Shown here piece by piece: positions 13,959 to 22,612 of a stretch of DNA of 64,000 nt. Where the stretch lies: NCBI RefSeq assembly GCF_023109105.1, contig NZ_JALDTZ010000004.1:53992-117991 (forward strand), in the 5' to 3' direction. This stretch comes from Streptococcus mitis. Lineage in GTDB: Bacteria > Bacillota > Bacilli > Lactobacillales > Streptococcaceae. Both the position numbers and the translations under genes were made by a program. How positions within the stretch are numbered: the stretch's first letter is position 1; each line of letters begins with the position of its first letter. The notes under the pieces are model-generated. The model ran no database searches, was not told the origin of the DNA, and worked only from the letters and a program-made list of their open reading frames with translations.

Positions 13959-13997
13959 ATCGCGTTTTTGAAACTTTTTATATTGCATTTTTGCGAC
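13959..13997. promoter_or_regulatory. further operator copies O2 and O3
   Basis: ATTGCA-TTTT-TGCGAC at 13982-13997 keeps one full half-site; ATCGCG-TTTT-TGAAAC at 13959-13974 is a more degenerate copy. Both lie between the divergent promoters, giving the phage three sites of graded strength as in lambda-type switches. Confidence 0.55.
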
Positions 13998-14002
13998 TAA
14001 TG

Positions 14003-14029
14003 TTGTAAAATTATTGTGTAATATATAAT
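14003..14029 (+). promoter_or_regulatory. repressor promoter
   Basis: TTGTAA (14003-14008), 15 bases, and TATAAT (14024-14029) precede the repressor start by 14 bases. The short spacer suggests a weaker, regulated promoter. O3 lies just upstream of the -35. Confidence 0.6.
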
Positions 14030-14042
14030 AAGGGGTAAAAAA

Positions 14043-14777
14043 ATGAATGTCGGAGAAAGAATAAAACAACGTCGAAAAGCGTTGAAAATGTCTGCGGACG
14101 AGCTTGCAGAAAGTGTAGGTGTCTCTCGCTCTACTATTTTTAGGTACGAAAAAGGAGATATTGAGAAGGTTGGACCTGAAGTATTAAAAAAAATCGCTGA
14201 CAAATTAAATGTATCACCTGGAGATTTGATGGGATGGGAAGACAATCAACAAGAATTGAAAATCCCAACCTCCCCGTTGGTTCACAAAATTACTGAAAAG
14301 GTTGTCAAGCTATCAACTCCGAGAAAACAAAAGGTTCTTAACTACGCTAACGAACAATTGAAAGAGCAAAATAATAAAGTAATCACAATTGAGGAAAAGC
14401 TTTTTGAATACCGTGTTTTTGAAAAACTTTCAGCTGGTACTGGATTCTCATACTTCAACGATGGGAACTATGACACTGTTTTTTACGACAAAGACCTAGA
14501 CCACGATTTTGCTTCTTGGGTTTTTGGAGATTCCATGGAGCCTAAGTACATGAATGGAGAGGTCGTTCTCATCAAAGAAACAGGTTTTGACTACGATGGT
14601 GCCATTTATGCAGTTGATTGGGACGGTCAAACTTATATCAAGAAAGTCTATAAAGAAAAAGACGGTCTTAGACTCGTCTCCATCAATAACAAATATAAAG
14701 ATAAATTCGCACCATTTGAAGAAGATCCAAGAATCATTGGAAAAATAGTCGGAAACTTCATGCCAATTGAAAATTAA
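14043..14777 (+). CDS. CI-type phage repressor with S24 self-cleavage domain
   Basis: The protein has 244 residues. An XRE helix-turn-helix lies at about 5-65 (MSADELAESVGVSRSTIFRY) and a LexA/S24 peptidase domain at about 130-240 with catalytic Ser in FGDSMEPKYM (near residue 163) and Lys in TYIKKVYKE (near 199). It should hold the lytic promoter off and be inactivated by RecA-stimulated self-cleavage after DNA damage. AGGGG precedes the ATG. The HIRAN membrane protein follows after 13 bases, so the two are co-transcribed in lysogens. Confidence 0.95.
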   Translation: MNVGERIKQRRKALKMSADELAESVGVSRSTIFRYEKGDIEKVGPEVLKKIADKLNVSPGDLMGWEDNQQELKIPTSPLVHKITEKVVKLSTPRKQKVLNYANEQLKEQNNKVITIEEKLFEYRVFEKLSAGTGFSYFNDGNYDTVFYDKDLDHDFASWVFGDSMEPKYMNGEVVLIKETGFDYDGAIYAVDWDGQTYIKKVYKEKDGLRLVSINNKYKDKFAPFEEDPRIIGKIVGNFMPIEN

Positions 14778-14790
14778 AAGGAGAAAATTT

Positions 14791-15681
14791 ATGAAAATAG
14801 GAATGAGAAAACCAAGTCTGACCAGAAGTTTAAAAGCTAGAACTACTAGTAAATGGAAAAGACAGGCTAAAAAAGCTATTATTCCTGGCTATGGTAAGAA
14901 AGGGATGGGATGGGTTAAAAATCCAAAGAAAGCTATGTATAACAAAGTCTACCACAAGACAACATTTGGACTATCGGATTTGTTTAAACCATCTAAAAAA
15001 AGGGCGAAAAATAACAAACAACCTTTACAATATGATTCTTCAAGACAACACACATCTAATAAGAATAATCGAGGTTCACTTATTTTTCTAATTGTCTCTT
15101 TAATTTTACTGTTCATAGTTCCTCCTTTGGGTGTGCTTCTTCTACTTGTTAACTTTTTCGTTTTTATAATTAAATATTTTTCAAGTAAGAAACGAAAAGT
15201 CACTTCTAGCAATCCATCTGTAGATAAAATTATTTTCCATGAAGATTTCTTGTTGATGGGAACAAATTATCATAAAGAAGAAGCTGAGATTGCTGCTGAT
15301 TTTCTTTCTGAAGGTGTTCATTATTTCGGAAAAGATAACAAGAGTTTGAAATCTTATATGCTTGAAACATATAAACCAGTTTACAAATACAATAAATTAA
15401 AAACAGTAGATGTTCATCTATTGCCCGAACCATCAAATCCTCACGACCAAAACGCTATTCAAGTTTTAGTAAATAATATTTTTGTTGGATATATACCAGC
15501 TTCAATTGCGGCACAAATTTCAACTTACATAGCTAATCCGAACTACAGATATGATGCAATTCTTACAGGTAGAGGTGGACCTTATAAAACACTTAATATT
15601 GAAACTGAGCGAGTCATTTCTCGAGAAAGTGACCTAACTTATTACTTAGATTTAACAGTATGGCATCTAGCTGAAAAATAA
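14791..15681 (+). CDS. membrane protein with C-terminal HIRAN domain, lysogeny module
   Basis: The protein has 296 residues; the start at 14791 follows AAAGGAG and the upstream in-frame ATG at 14767 lies inside the repressor gene. It has a basic N-terminus (about 100 residues), two hydrophobic helices at about 93-130 (LIFLIVSLILLFIVPPLG, LLLVNFFVFIIKYF), then a C-terminal HIRAN-like domain: VDVHLLPEPSNPHDQNAIQV followed by NNIFVGYIPASIAAQI. HIRAN domains bind 3' ends of DNA, usually in SNF2 helicases or alone in prokaryotes. Co-expression with the repressor suggests a function in the lysogen, for example superinfection exclusion at the membrane (inference). The combination with membrane helices is unusual. 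Confidence 0.75.
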   Translation: MKIGMRKPSLTRSLKARTTSKWKRQAKKAIIPGYGKKGMGWVKNPKKAMYNKVYHKTTFGLSDLFKPSKKRAKNNKQPLQYDSSRQHTSNKNNRGSLIFLIVSLILLFIVPPLGVLLLLVNFFVFIIKYFSSKKRKVTSSNPSVDKIIFHEDFLLMGTNYHKEEAEIAADFLSEGVHYFGKDNKSLKSYMLETYKPVYKYNKLKTVDVHLLPEPSNPHDQNAIQVLVNNIFVGYIPASIAAQISTYIANPNYRYDAILTGRGGPYKTLNIETERVISRESDLTYYLDLTVWHLAEK

Positions 15682-15683
15682 AA

Positions 15684-15727
15684 AAAGCCCCACACTCTCC
15701 GAAGGCAATCTTTGAGTGTGAGGTTTC
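15684..15727 (+). terminator. terminator after the repressor-HIRAN operon
   Basis: CCACACTC ... GAGTGTGAGG forms a long stem with a loop of about 18 bases just after the stop codon, preceded by A residues and followed by TTTC. It could work in either direction. Confidence 0.55.
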
Positions 15728-15755
15728 AACCTTCCATATAGCAAGCAATGGAAAA

Positions 15756-15857
15756 TATGATAAAAAAATACAACTATAGTTTATCATAAGTTCTACACCT
15801 TTTCAACTATGCGGGCAAGCAATCGAAAAGAAAGGACTTTTTATGATAAAAAAATAC
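15756..15857. repeat. repeated 16-mer upstream of and over the integrase start
   Basis: TATGATAAAAAAATAC occurs at 15756-15771 and at 15842-15857, where it includes the integrase start codon; an inverted copy of its left half (TTTATCATAA) is at 15780-15789. Such spaced direct and inverted sites suggest integrase arm-type binding and self-regulation, though a simple local duplication is possible. Confidence 0.5.
15803..15821. repeat. 19-bp repeat, copy 2 (before integrase)
   Basis: TCAACTATGCGGGCAAGCA is identical to the copy at 11864-11882 and lies 21 bases before the integrase start. Confidence 0.6.
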
Positions 15858-16988
15858 GTTACTAAAAAAGGAGAGACTAGATATCTCTTTCAAACATACC
15901 TGGGCATAGACCCTGCTACTGGAAAAGAAAAACGTACAACACGCCGTGGTTTCAAAACCATAAGAGAGGCAAAGGCTGCCGAACGTGATCTTCTCTTAGA
16001 TGTTGAAGAGAATGGTTTTTCAAACAATGAAGATTTCCAGAACCCTACATTCGCTGAAGTTGCTGAGTTATGGCTAGATAGCTATAAAAACACTGTAAAA
16101 CCAACAACATATCATAACGTTAAGAAAAAACTTGACGTTATGATTGACTTGTATTTTACAGATATGAAAATCCAGCAGATCAGTGTAGCTTATTGTCAAA
16201 AGGTTGCTATCAAGTTAAGTAATCTCTATATCCTCTATGCCAATTACTACTCTGTCATCAGCCGTATTTTCAAGTATGACACTTCTATTGACATTATTAA
16301 GTCAAATCCCTTAGACAAGATTATCAAGCCTAAAAATAAACCCTTAAAGGGCAAAGAAAACTACTATACAAAGCAGGAACTAACCGAATTCCTTAAAGTT
16401 TACAAAGCAAATTGTAAGCCTGTAGACTATACCTTTTTTCACTTACTCGCTTTTTCTGGATTGAGAACTGGAGAAGCTATCGGTCTCATGTGGTCAGATG
16501 TTGACTTTGAAAATAAACGGTTAAGCATTTCTCGCACGGCTGTCGTGATTGGCAAAAAACAAACTGTCCAGGATCCTAAAACCAAAAGGAGTAAGAGGGT
16601 TATCACCTTAGATGATGAAACTCTGAATGTTTTGAAACTCTGGAAACGACAGCAAATAAAAGAGTATTTTCGGGCTAGCGTGCCTTACAAACATGATTCA
16701 AATTATATCTTTACGAATAGTTTCGGAGGTTGGATTTCTCCTTCAGCTGTAAAAGAGAGACTTAGAAGATTCTTTTGTGAACACAATGATATCAAAAAAA
16801 TTACGCCTCACGGTTTCAGGCACACACACGCTTCTCTCCTCTTTGAAGCTGGTGTTACAGCCAAAATCATTTCGGACAGATTAGGTCACAACAATGTCCA
16901 AACCACTCTTGATATGTATACCCACATCAACGACAATCAACGTGTTGAAATCGTGGATCAGCTCATGACTTTTATCCGTTCAAGCTAA
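15843..16988 (+). CDS. int: phage integrase, tyrosine recombinase (Tn916/lambda type)
   Basis: The protein has 381 residues. The N-terminal arm-binding AP2-like part covers 1-60 (MIKKYVTKKGETRYLFQTYL), a SAM-like core-binding domain about 65-165, and the catalytic domain follows: Arg in FSGLRTGEAIGL (about 207), the HxxR box in TPHGFRHTHASLL (about 322), LGHNNVQTTL and the nucleophile Tyr in DMYTHIND. It integrates and, with an excision factor, removes the prophage. AAAGGA precedes the ATG. It lies next to the host junction and points outward, as is usual. Confidence 0.95.
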   Translation: MIKKYVTKKGETRYLFQTYLGIDPATGKEKRTTRRGFKTIREAKAAERDLLLDVEENGFSNNEDFQNPTFAEVAELWLDSYKNTVKPTTYHNVKKKLDVMIDLYFTDMKIQQISVAYCQKVAIKLSNLYILYANYYSVISRIFKYDTSIDIIKSNPLDKIIKPKNKPLKGKENYYTKQELTEFLKVYKANCKPVDYTFFHLLAFSGLRTGEAIGLMWSDVDFENKRLSISRTAVVIGKKQTVQDPKTKRSKRVITLDDETLNVLKLWKRQQIKEYFRASVPYKHDSNYIFTNSFGGWISPSAVKERLRRFFCEHNDIKKITPHGFRHTHASLLFEAGVTAKIISDRLGHNNVQTTLDMYTHINDNQRVEIVDQLMTFIRSS

Positions 16989-17120
16989 AAGTAAAGTCGT
17001 ATTCAATCTCGTATTCACTTTTAGATATATACTATAAAACCAATGATTTCAAGGGACTAGGAAACCGTGAGCAGTTTATACCATAAATCCGCTTTCAACG
17101 ATAAAGAAAAGGTAAGAAAA
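16989..17120. other. predicted prophage-chromosome junction (attR side)
   Basis: This stretch runs from the integrase stop to the ATG of the host CYTH gene. It holds a 9-bp direct repeat, TCGTATTCA, at 16997-17005 and 17009-17017 (12-bp period), possible integrase core or arm sites. The other attachment site is outside the window, so the exact crossover cannot be fixed. The prophage lies just upstream of the CYTH gene and might supply or block its promoter. Confidence 0.5.
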
Positions 17121-17690
17121 ATGAAACATTTAGAAATTGAATTGAAAACACTATTGAAAAAAGATGAATACAATCGTCTAAAAGACCAGTTCACAGGTGT
17201 CACACCTGTTCTTCAAAAAAATTACTACATGGACACGCCTGATTTTGAACTTCGAGAAAAAAAAGTTGCTATGCGCATTCGAACCTTTGAAGACTGGGCA
17301 GAATTAACACTCAAAGTCCCACAAAGTGTTGGAAACATGGAATACAATCAAAAATTGCAACTAAAAGATGTTGAAAACTATCTGGCTAAGCAAAAACTTC
17401 CTCAGGGACTGGTGCTAAATGAATTAGCCAAACATGGCATCCAAAGCAAGAACTGGCAGGTTCTTGGTTGTCTAACAACGCTTCGCTATGAAATGCAAAC
17501 AGCTATTGGCCTTATGGCACTTGATGAGAGTCAGTACTTTGATATAACAGATTACGAATTAGAGCTTGAAGTGGAAAATCATGAGCAAGGCAAACAAGAT
17601 TTCCAGCAATTTTTAGAGGATAATCAAATTTCTTATCAAAAAGCTCCTTCAAAATTGGTTCGATTTGTCAAAAGCATGAAAAATAGCTGA
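17121..17690 (+). CDS. CYTH domain protein (triphosphate tunnel metalloenzyme)
   Basis: The protein has 189 residues and starts MKHLEIELKTLLKKDEYNRL; the start at 17121 follows AAAAGG and removes an upstream extension that is phage-junction sequence. The ELELK-like N-terminal signature (EIELKTLL), KVAMRIRTF and YELELEV segments are those of the CYTH superfamily, which hydrolyses tripolyphosphate or makes cAMP; Gram-positive members are mostly tripolyphosphatases. In relatives it lies with relQ and ppnK and before prs. Here the prophage appears to separate it from those upstream genes. Confidence 0.85.
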   Translation: MKHLEIELKTLLKKDEYNRLKDQFTGVTPVLQKNYYMDTPDFELREKKVAMRIRTFEDWAELTLKVPQSVGNMEYNQKLQLKDVENYLAKQKLPQGLVLNELAKHGIQSKNWQVLGCLTTLRYEMQTAIGLMALDESQYFDITDYELELEVENHEQGKQDFQQFLEDNQISYQKAPSKLVRFVKSMKNS

Positions 17691-17706
17691 AATAATCTCC
17701 ATTTTT

Positions 17707-17715
17707 TGGTAAAAT
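17707..17715 (+). promoter_or_regulatory. extended -10 promoter of prs
   Basis: TGGTAAAAT lies 88 bases before the prs ATG, in the gap after the CYTH gene. No terminator separates the two genes, so read-through is also likely. Confidence 0.45.
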
Positions 17716-17802
17716 AGAAAAGATAAAAATACACAAATTCCAGTTCATATATGTAAGGCAAATATAACTAGGATTTATAAAGTTTACAGAGGACGGTCTA
17801 TA

Positions 17803-18762
17803 ATGTCAGATAGAAAAAATATGAAGCTTTTCGCACTCAACTCTAACCAAGAGATTGCACAGAAAATTGCCCAAGCTGTTGGTGTCCCACTTGGCAAACT
17901 ATCATCACGTCAATTTTCAGACGGAGAAATCCAAGTAAATATCGAAGAAAGTGTCCGTGGTTATGATGTGTACATCATCCAATCAACAAGTTTCCCTGTT
18001 AACAACCACCTAATGGAATTGCTAATCATGGTTGATGCTTGTGTTCGTGCAAGTGCCCACAGTATCAACGTTGTCCTTCCGTATTTTGGCTATGCACGTC
18101 AAGACCGCATTGCTTCACCTCGTGAGCCACTTACAGCTAAACTAGTCGCTAATATGCTGGTTAAGGCAGGTGTTGACCGTATCCTTACGCTTGATTTGCA
18201 TGCTGTTCAGGTTCAAGGCTTCTTTGATATCCCTGTTGACAACCTCTACACAGTACCCCTATTTGCAAAACATTACTGCGATAAGGGCCTACTCGGTTCA
18301 GATGTTGTTGTCGTTAGCCCTAAAAATTCAGGGGTGAAACGTGCTCGTAGCCTGGCTGAATATCTTGATGCTCCTATCGCCATTATCGACTACCCTCAAG
18401 ACGATGCAACTCGCAACGAAGGCTATATCATCGGTGATGTTGAAGGTAAGAAAGCCATCTTGATTGACGATATTTTAAATACAGGACGTACCTTCTCTGA
18501 AGCTGCTAAAATCGTTGAACGTGAAGGAGCTACAGAAATTTATGCTGTTTCTAGTCACGGTCTCTTCGTTGAAGGTGCAGCCGAACTTCTTGACAATACT
18601 AAGATTAAAGAAATTCTTGTGACTGATTCAGTAGCAACAAAAGAAAAAACTCCTAAAAACGTATGCTACATCACTGCTAGTGAGTTAATTGGTGATGCCA
18701 TCGTCCGTATCCACGAAAGAAAACCAGTCAGCCCACTCTTTGCCTACAACAAAAAGAAATAA
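17803..18762 (+). CDS. prs: ribose-phosphate pyrophosphokinase
   Basis: The protein has 319 residues, the normal length. It makes PRPP from ribose 5-phosphate and ATP for purine, pyrimidine, NAD, His and Trp synthesis. Seen: the N-terminal half with [16 protein letters not shown] and the flexible-loop region [34 protein letters not shown] metal-binding His, and the PRPP-binding loop [19 protein letters not shown] precedes the ATG. The TTG-start cysteine desulfurase gene follows after 9 bases, suggesting an operon. Confidence 0.97.
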   Translation: MSDRKNMKLFALNSNQEIAQKIAQAVGVPLGKLSSRQFSDGEIQVNIEESVRGYDVYIIQSTSFPVNNHLMELLIMVDACVRASAHSINVVLPYFGYARQDRIASPREPLTAKLVANMLVKAGVDRILTLDLHAVQVQGFFDIPVDNLYTVPLFAKHYCDKGLLGSDVVVVSPKNSGVKRARSLAEYLDAPIAIIDYPQDDATRNEGYIIGDVEGKKAILIDDILNTGRTFSEAAKIVEREGATEIYAVSSHGLFVEGAAELLDNTKIKEILVTDSVATKEKTPKNVCYITASELIGDAIVRIHERKPVSPLFAYNKKK

Positions 18763-18771
18763 GGTGATTCT

Positions 18772-19887
18772 TTGATTTATTTGGACAATGCTGCAACGAC
18801 TCCCATGTCAGCAGTTTCAATTTCAGCTATGACCAAGGTTATGCAAGAAACCTATGGAAATCCTTCTAGTATTCATGGGCATGGTCGTCAAGCTGGCAAG
18901 CTCTTGCGAGAAGCCCGTCAGGAACTAGCTCAGTTACTGGGGACAAAACCTCAACATATCTTTTTCACTTCTGGTGGGACAGAAGGCAACAATACTGCCA
19001 TCATTGGCTACTGCCTTCGTCACCAAGAACAAGGAAAACATATCATCACAACTGCTATTGAGCACCATGCTGTCCTTGAAACCATTGATTACTTGGTTCA
19101 ACACTATGGTTTTGAAGCAACCATTATTCAACCAGAGAATCAGGAAATCACAGCCCAGCAAATTCAAAAGGCCTTACGTGACGATACAATCTTGGTTTCT
19201 ACCATGTTTGCCAATAATGAGACAGGTAACCTACTGCCCATTGCTGAAATTGGCCAAATACTCAAGCAACACCCTGCTGCCTATCATGTCGATGCAGTTC
19301 AAGCTATTGGTAAAATCCCAATTCATCCAGAAGAATTGGGTATCGATTTTCTCACTGCTTCTGCCCATAAATTCCATGGTCCTAAGGGAATCGGTTTCCT
19401 CTACGCTTCTAGCATGGACTTTGACTCCTATCTACATGGCGGAGACCAAGAACAGAAAAAACGTGCAGGGACTGAAAATTTAGCTGCAATCGTAGGCATG
19501 GTTGCAGCCCTAAAAGAAGACCTAGAAAAGCACGAAGACAATTTTCAACATATACAAAATCTAGAAACTGCCTTTCTGACAGAGCTAGAGGGCATTCAAT
19601 ATTACTTGAATAGGGGACAACATCATCTCCCTTATGTTCTCAATATTGGATTTCCTGGCCAGAAAAATGACCTCTTACTCCTTCGTCTAGATTTAGCTGG
19701 AATTTCTATCTCTACTGGCTCAGCCTGTACGGCAGGTATTGTCCAATCCAGCCATGTTCTTGAAGCCATGTACGGGGCAAATTCAGAACGACTGAAGGAA
19801 TCCGTTCGCATCAGTCTCTCGCCACAAAATACTATTGAAGACCTACAGACCCTCGCAAAAACCTTAAAAGAAATTATCGGAGGTTAG
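18772..19887 (+). CDS. cysteine desulfurase (NifS/IscS-like)
   Basis: This 371-residue PLP enzyme removes sulfur from cysteine for Fe-S clusters or thiolated tRNA. It opens with IYLDNAATTPMS; the PLP lysine is in TASAHKFHGPKGIGF; the sulfur-carrying cysteine loop is STGSACTAGIVQ. The start is a TTG at 18772, with AAGGTG 6 bases before it; no ATG is available. The genome context (prs before, DUF1831 after) is the conserved streptococcal arrangement and suggests a dedicated sulfur donor role. Confidence 0.93.
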   Translation: MIYLDNAATTPMSAVSISAMTKVMQETYGNPSSIHGHGRQAGKLLREARQELAQLLGTKPQHIFFTSGGTEGNNTAIIGYCLRHQEQGKHIITTAIEHHAVLETIDYLVQHYGFEATIIQPENQEITAQQIQKALRDDTILVSTMFANNETGNLLPIAEIGQILKQHPAAYHVDAVQAIGKIPIHPEELGIDFLTASAHKFHGPKGIGFLYASSMDFDSYLHGGDQEQKKRAGTENLAAIVGMVAALKEDLEKHEDNFQHIQNLETAFLTELEGIQYYLNRGQHHLPYVLNIGFPGQKNDLLLLRLDLAGISISTGSACTAGIVQSSHVLEAMYGANSERLKESVRISLSPQNTIEDLQTLAKTLKEIIGG

Positions 19888-19891
19888 CCAT

Positions 19892-20239
19892 ATGGCATTT
19901 GAAAAAACCATTCAGTTAAAAAATTGTCGTTACGACTACACTCTTAGCCCTTCTGTTAAAAAATTCACTCTAAAGGACAATACTTTTTTTGAGACAAATG
20001 TTGGTAACTATGAACTGACTCGCCTTTTGGAAAAAGTGCCAAATAGTGGTGAAGGCTTCCAACTCAAAATCATCATTAACAAGGAACTTACAGGGGCTAA
20101 AATCAATATCACTGACAAGTTTGGGCTTCGTCTGGTTGATATTTTCAAATCAGAAGACCACCACATTCATCAGGAAAAATTCTATTTCCTCATGGATAGC
20201 TTGGTAGAACGTGGTGTCTTTACAAAAACGGAAAGATAG
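19892..20239 (+). CDS. DUF1831 protein
   Basis: This 115-residue protein opens MAFEKTIQLKNCRYDYTLSP. The family occurs in lactic acid bacteria directly after a cysteine desulfurase gene, as here (4-base gap). It is a small alpha/beta protein; a partner role in sulfur transfer is suggested by context only. Confidence 0.85.
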   Translation: MAFEKTIQLKNCRYDYTLSPSVKKFTLKDNTFFETNVGNYELTRLLEKVPNSGEGFQLKIIINKELTGAKINITDKFGLRLVDIFKSEDHHIHQEKFYFLMDSLVERGVFTKTER

Positions 20240-20246
20240 AACCAAA

Positions 20247-20462
20247 ATGTTTGAACTAACCTATAAGGACAGCTATCATGTAGAGCGGACTCTCAAGTAT
20301 GAGGATTATGAAGCTCTCATGCTGGCTCTGTCAGGATGTGTAACCCTACCAGATACACTTTATGTAACCTCTCTGACTTTTAAGGGGCAGGAAGTTTACC
20401 AAGGACTGGTCGGAGACCTCTACCGTTTTCTATCACATGCAGATTTTTTACATCAAAACTAA
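20247..20462 (+). CDS. DUF4649-like small protein (71 aa)
   Basis: The protein begins MFELTYKDSYHVERTLKYED. The start at 20247 is chosen over the longer frame that overlaps the DUF1831 gene; a weak GAAAG ribosome site precedes it. This small streptococcal family always follows the DUF1831 gene in the genomes I remember. Function unknown. Confidence 0.75.
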   Translation: MFELTYKDSYHVERTLKYEDYEALMLALSGCVTLPDTLYVTSLTFKGQEVYQGLVGDLYRFLSHADFLHQN

Positions 20463-20487
20463 GATTTTTCTTAGTTTTTCCTTATTT

Positions 20488-20505
20488 TTGTTGATTTTTT
20501 CACAA
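20488..20505. promoter_or_regulatory. Rex operator overlapping the rex promoter
   Basis: TTGTTGATTTTTTCACAA fits the Rex consensus TTGTGAANNNNTTCACAA, with one perfect half-site and two mismatches in the other. TATAAA at 20512-20517 is a -10 candidate and TTGTTG (20488-20493) the -35, so Rex would repress its own gene. Confidence 0.6.
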
Positions 20506-20544
20506 TGTTTCTATAAAATAGAAGAATAGAAAGGTTGTGATTTT

Positions 20545-21186
20545 GTGAAAGATAAACAGTCCGCTATTCCAAAAGCTACAGCAAAAAGACTCTCTCTCTA
20601 CTATCGAATTTTTAAGAGATTTCATGCAGAAAAGATTGAACGTGCCAACTCTAAGCAAATTGCAGAGGCTATCGGTATTGATTCAGCAACCGTACGTCGT
20701 GATTTTTCCTATTTTGGTGAACTAGGTCGTCGTGGTTTTGGCTATGATGTCAAAAAACTGATGACGTTTTTTGCCGATTTACTCAATGATAACTCCATTA
20801 CCAATGTCATGCTGGTAGGTATTGGAAATATGGGCCATGCTCTTCTCCACTACCGCTTCCACGAACGTAACAAGATGAAGATTATCATGGCCTTTGATCT
20901 AGATGACCATCCCGAAGTTGGTACCCAAACTCCTGATGGAATTCCCATTTACGGAATTTCTCAAATCAAGGATAAAATCAAGGATGCTGATGTGAAGACT
21001 GCTATCCTGACCGTTCCCAGCGTTAAGTCACAAGAGGTTGCCAATCTCTTGGTGGATGCTGGCGTGAAAGGAATTCTCAGTTTTTCACCAGTCCATCTGC
21101 ATTTACCAAAAGACGTGGTTGTTCAATATGTCGATTTGACAAGTGAACTCCAAACTCTCCTCTACTTCATGCGAAAAGAGGATTAG
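20545..21186 (+). CDS. rex: redox-sensing transcriptional repressor Rex
   Basis: The protein has 213 residues. The N-terminal winged helix ([20 protein letters not shown]) binds DNA; the C-terminal Rossmann domain ([18 protein letters not shown]) senses the NADH/NAD+ ratio and releases DNA when NADH is high. It typically controls fermentation genes. The start is GTG at 20545 after AAAGG. The operator at 20488 suggests autoregulation. Confidence 0.95.
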   Translation: MKDKQSAIPKATAKRLSLYYRIFKRFHAEKIERANSKQIAEAIGIDSATVRRDFSYFGELGRRGFGYDVKKLMTFFADLLNDNSITNVMLVGIGNMGHALLHYRFHERNKMKIIMAFDLDDHPEVGTQTPDGIPIYGISQIKDKIKDADVKTAILTVPSVKSQEVANLLVDAGVKGILSFSPVHLHLPKDVVVQYVDLTSELQTLLYFMRKED

Positions 21187-21203
21187 AAAGCGAAAATCAT
21201 TTT

Positions 21204-21893
21204 ATGAAAAAACCAGTTATTGGGATTACAGGAAACGAAAAAACTCATCCAGATGATGACATCATTATGAGCTACTCAGCAAAAGGCTTTGTTGAAGGAG
21301 TTAAAGACGCTGGAGGAATTCCCATCATCCTGCCGATTGGTGATCAAGAAATGGCTAGCCACTATATCAGTTTGGTTGACAAGCTCATCTTGACAGGTGG
21401 GCAAAATGTCGATCCAAAATTCTATGGTGAACCGAAAATCATTGATAGCGATGACTACCACCTTCAAAGAGATATCTTCGAACTGGCCCTTATCAAGGAA
21501 GCTATTAACCAGAAAAAGCCTATTTTCTCCGTCTGTCGTGGTACTCAACTCTTTAACGTTGCCATGGGTGGAACTTTGTACCAAGATATCGAAGACCACT
21601 GGCAGGATTGTTCTGCTGAGTACACAACTCAACGCTTGCTGACAGAACCAGATACTGTTCTCCGAGAAATCTATGGAGAAATTTCCCATATCAACTCCTT
21701 CCACCACCAGAGCATCAAGGATTTAGCTCCAAATTTAAAAGTTGTGGCTCATGATCCTAAAGACAGTATCATTGAGGCTGTCATGAGTACGGATGATATT
21801 GCCTTTCTCGGTGTCCAATGGCACCCAGAATTTCTATTTGAAAATCGTCCCAAAGATAAAAACCTCTTTGACTATGTCGTAAATGAACTTTAG
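21204..21893 (+). CDS. class I glutamine amidotransferase-like (gamma-Glu-GABA hydrolase family)
   Basis: The protein has 229 residues. The catalytic triad of the peptidase C26 family is present: Cys in [16 protein letters not shown], His and Glu in [10 protein letters not shown]. Family members hydrolyse gamma-glutamyl bonds such as gamma-Glu-GABA; in streptococci the substrate is unknown. The stop overlaps the convergent radC stop by 4 bases. Confidence 0.9.
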   Translation: MKKPVIGITGNEKTHPDDDIIMSYSAKGFVEGVKDAGGIPIILPIGDQEMASHYISLVDKLILTGGQNVDPKFYGEPKIIDSDDYHLQRDIFELALIKEAINQKKPIFSVCRGTQLFNVAMGGTLYQDIEDHWQDCSAEYTTQRLLTEPDTVLREIYGEISHINSFHHQSIKDLAPNLKVVAHDPKDSIIEAVMSTDDIAFLGVQWHPEFLFENRPKDKNLFDYVVNEL

Positions 21894-22570
21894 ATTAAAT
21901 CTGTTTTTTCACGGTAACTAAAGTAACTAGAATGAGAGACAATCAAATGGTCTAAGAGAACAATGCCCATCAAGTCACAGGCTTCTTTAACAAGTTTAGT
22001 GACATGATCATCATTTCGGCTAGGGGCTACCGCTCCTGAAGGATGATTGTGAACTAAGATGAGAGAGGTCGCCATATGCTTGATGGCATAGTGAAGAATC
22101 TCTCGCGGTTCAGCGATACTACGAGTAGCAGAACCGATAAAAATGGTCTGTTGATGGATGATTTGATTTTGGGTATTGAGATAGAGCGCCACTAGGTGCT
22201 CTTGTTTTTTATGTCCCAATTCCTGCTGCATCTTCTTGGCTAACTTTTGACTGCTGAGAATACTTTCCATCTCAAGGGTCTCGTGTTTGTGGATACGATG
22301 CCCCAGTTCAATCATGGCTTGTAATTCTATGGCCTTAACACGCCCGATACCAGACAGACTCTGCAATTCCTGCAGGGTCATTTTTTTCAAATCCGTTAGG
22401 CTTGAAAGATTGCTCAAGACTTTCTGGGCAATTTCAAAAACGCTAGCTTGACGTGTTCCTGTCCTGAGTAAAATAGCTAGCAACTCTTGATTACTGAGTG
22501 CTTCAACTCCTTCCTTGGCCAGTCTTTCTCTTGGTAATAGTGAATCTTCTTGAAATGAAATACTGTACAT
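21890..22570 (-). CDS. radC: DNA repair protein RadC
   Basis: The protein has 226 residues starting [20 protein letters not shown] after AGGAGG. It has an N-terminal helix-hairpin-helix region ([20 protein letters not shown]) and a C-terminal JAB/MPN+ metal site ([14 protein letters not shown]). RadC is widespread; competence-related recombination has been studied without a clear defect, so its activity remains unclear. Confidence 0.95.
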   Translation of the reverse strand: MYSISFQEDSLLPRERLAKEGVEALSNQELLAILLRTGTRQASVFEIAQKVLSNLSSLTDLKKMTLQELQSLSGIGRVKAIELQAMIELGHRIHKHETLEMESILSSQKLAKKMQQELGHKKQEHLVALYLNTQNQIIHQQTIFIGSATRSIAEPREILHYAIKHMATSLILVHNHPSGAVAPSRNDDHVTKLVKEACDLMGIVLLDHLIVSHSSYFSYREKTDLI

Positions 22571-22612
22571 AAAAATCCTCCTCACTCTATTATTCGTGAG
22601 AAGGATAAAAAA

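Noticed and set aside
14767..14790. Longer N-terminus for the HIRAN protein
   Set aside because: It would start inside the repressor gene; AAAGGAG is correctly placed for the ATG at 14791.
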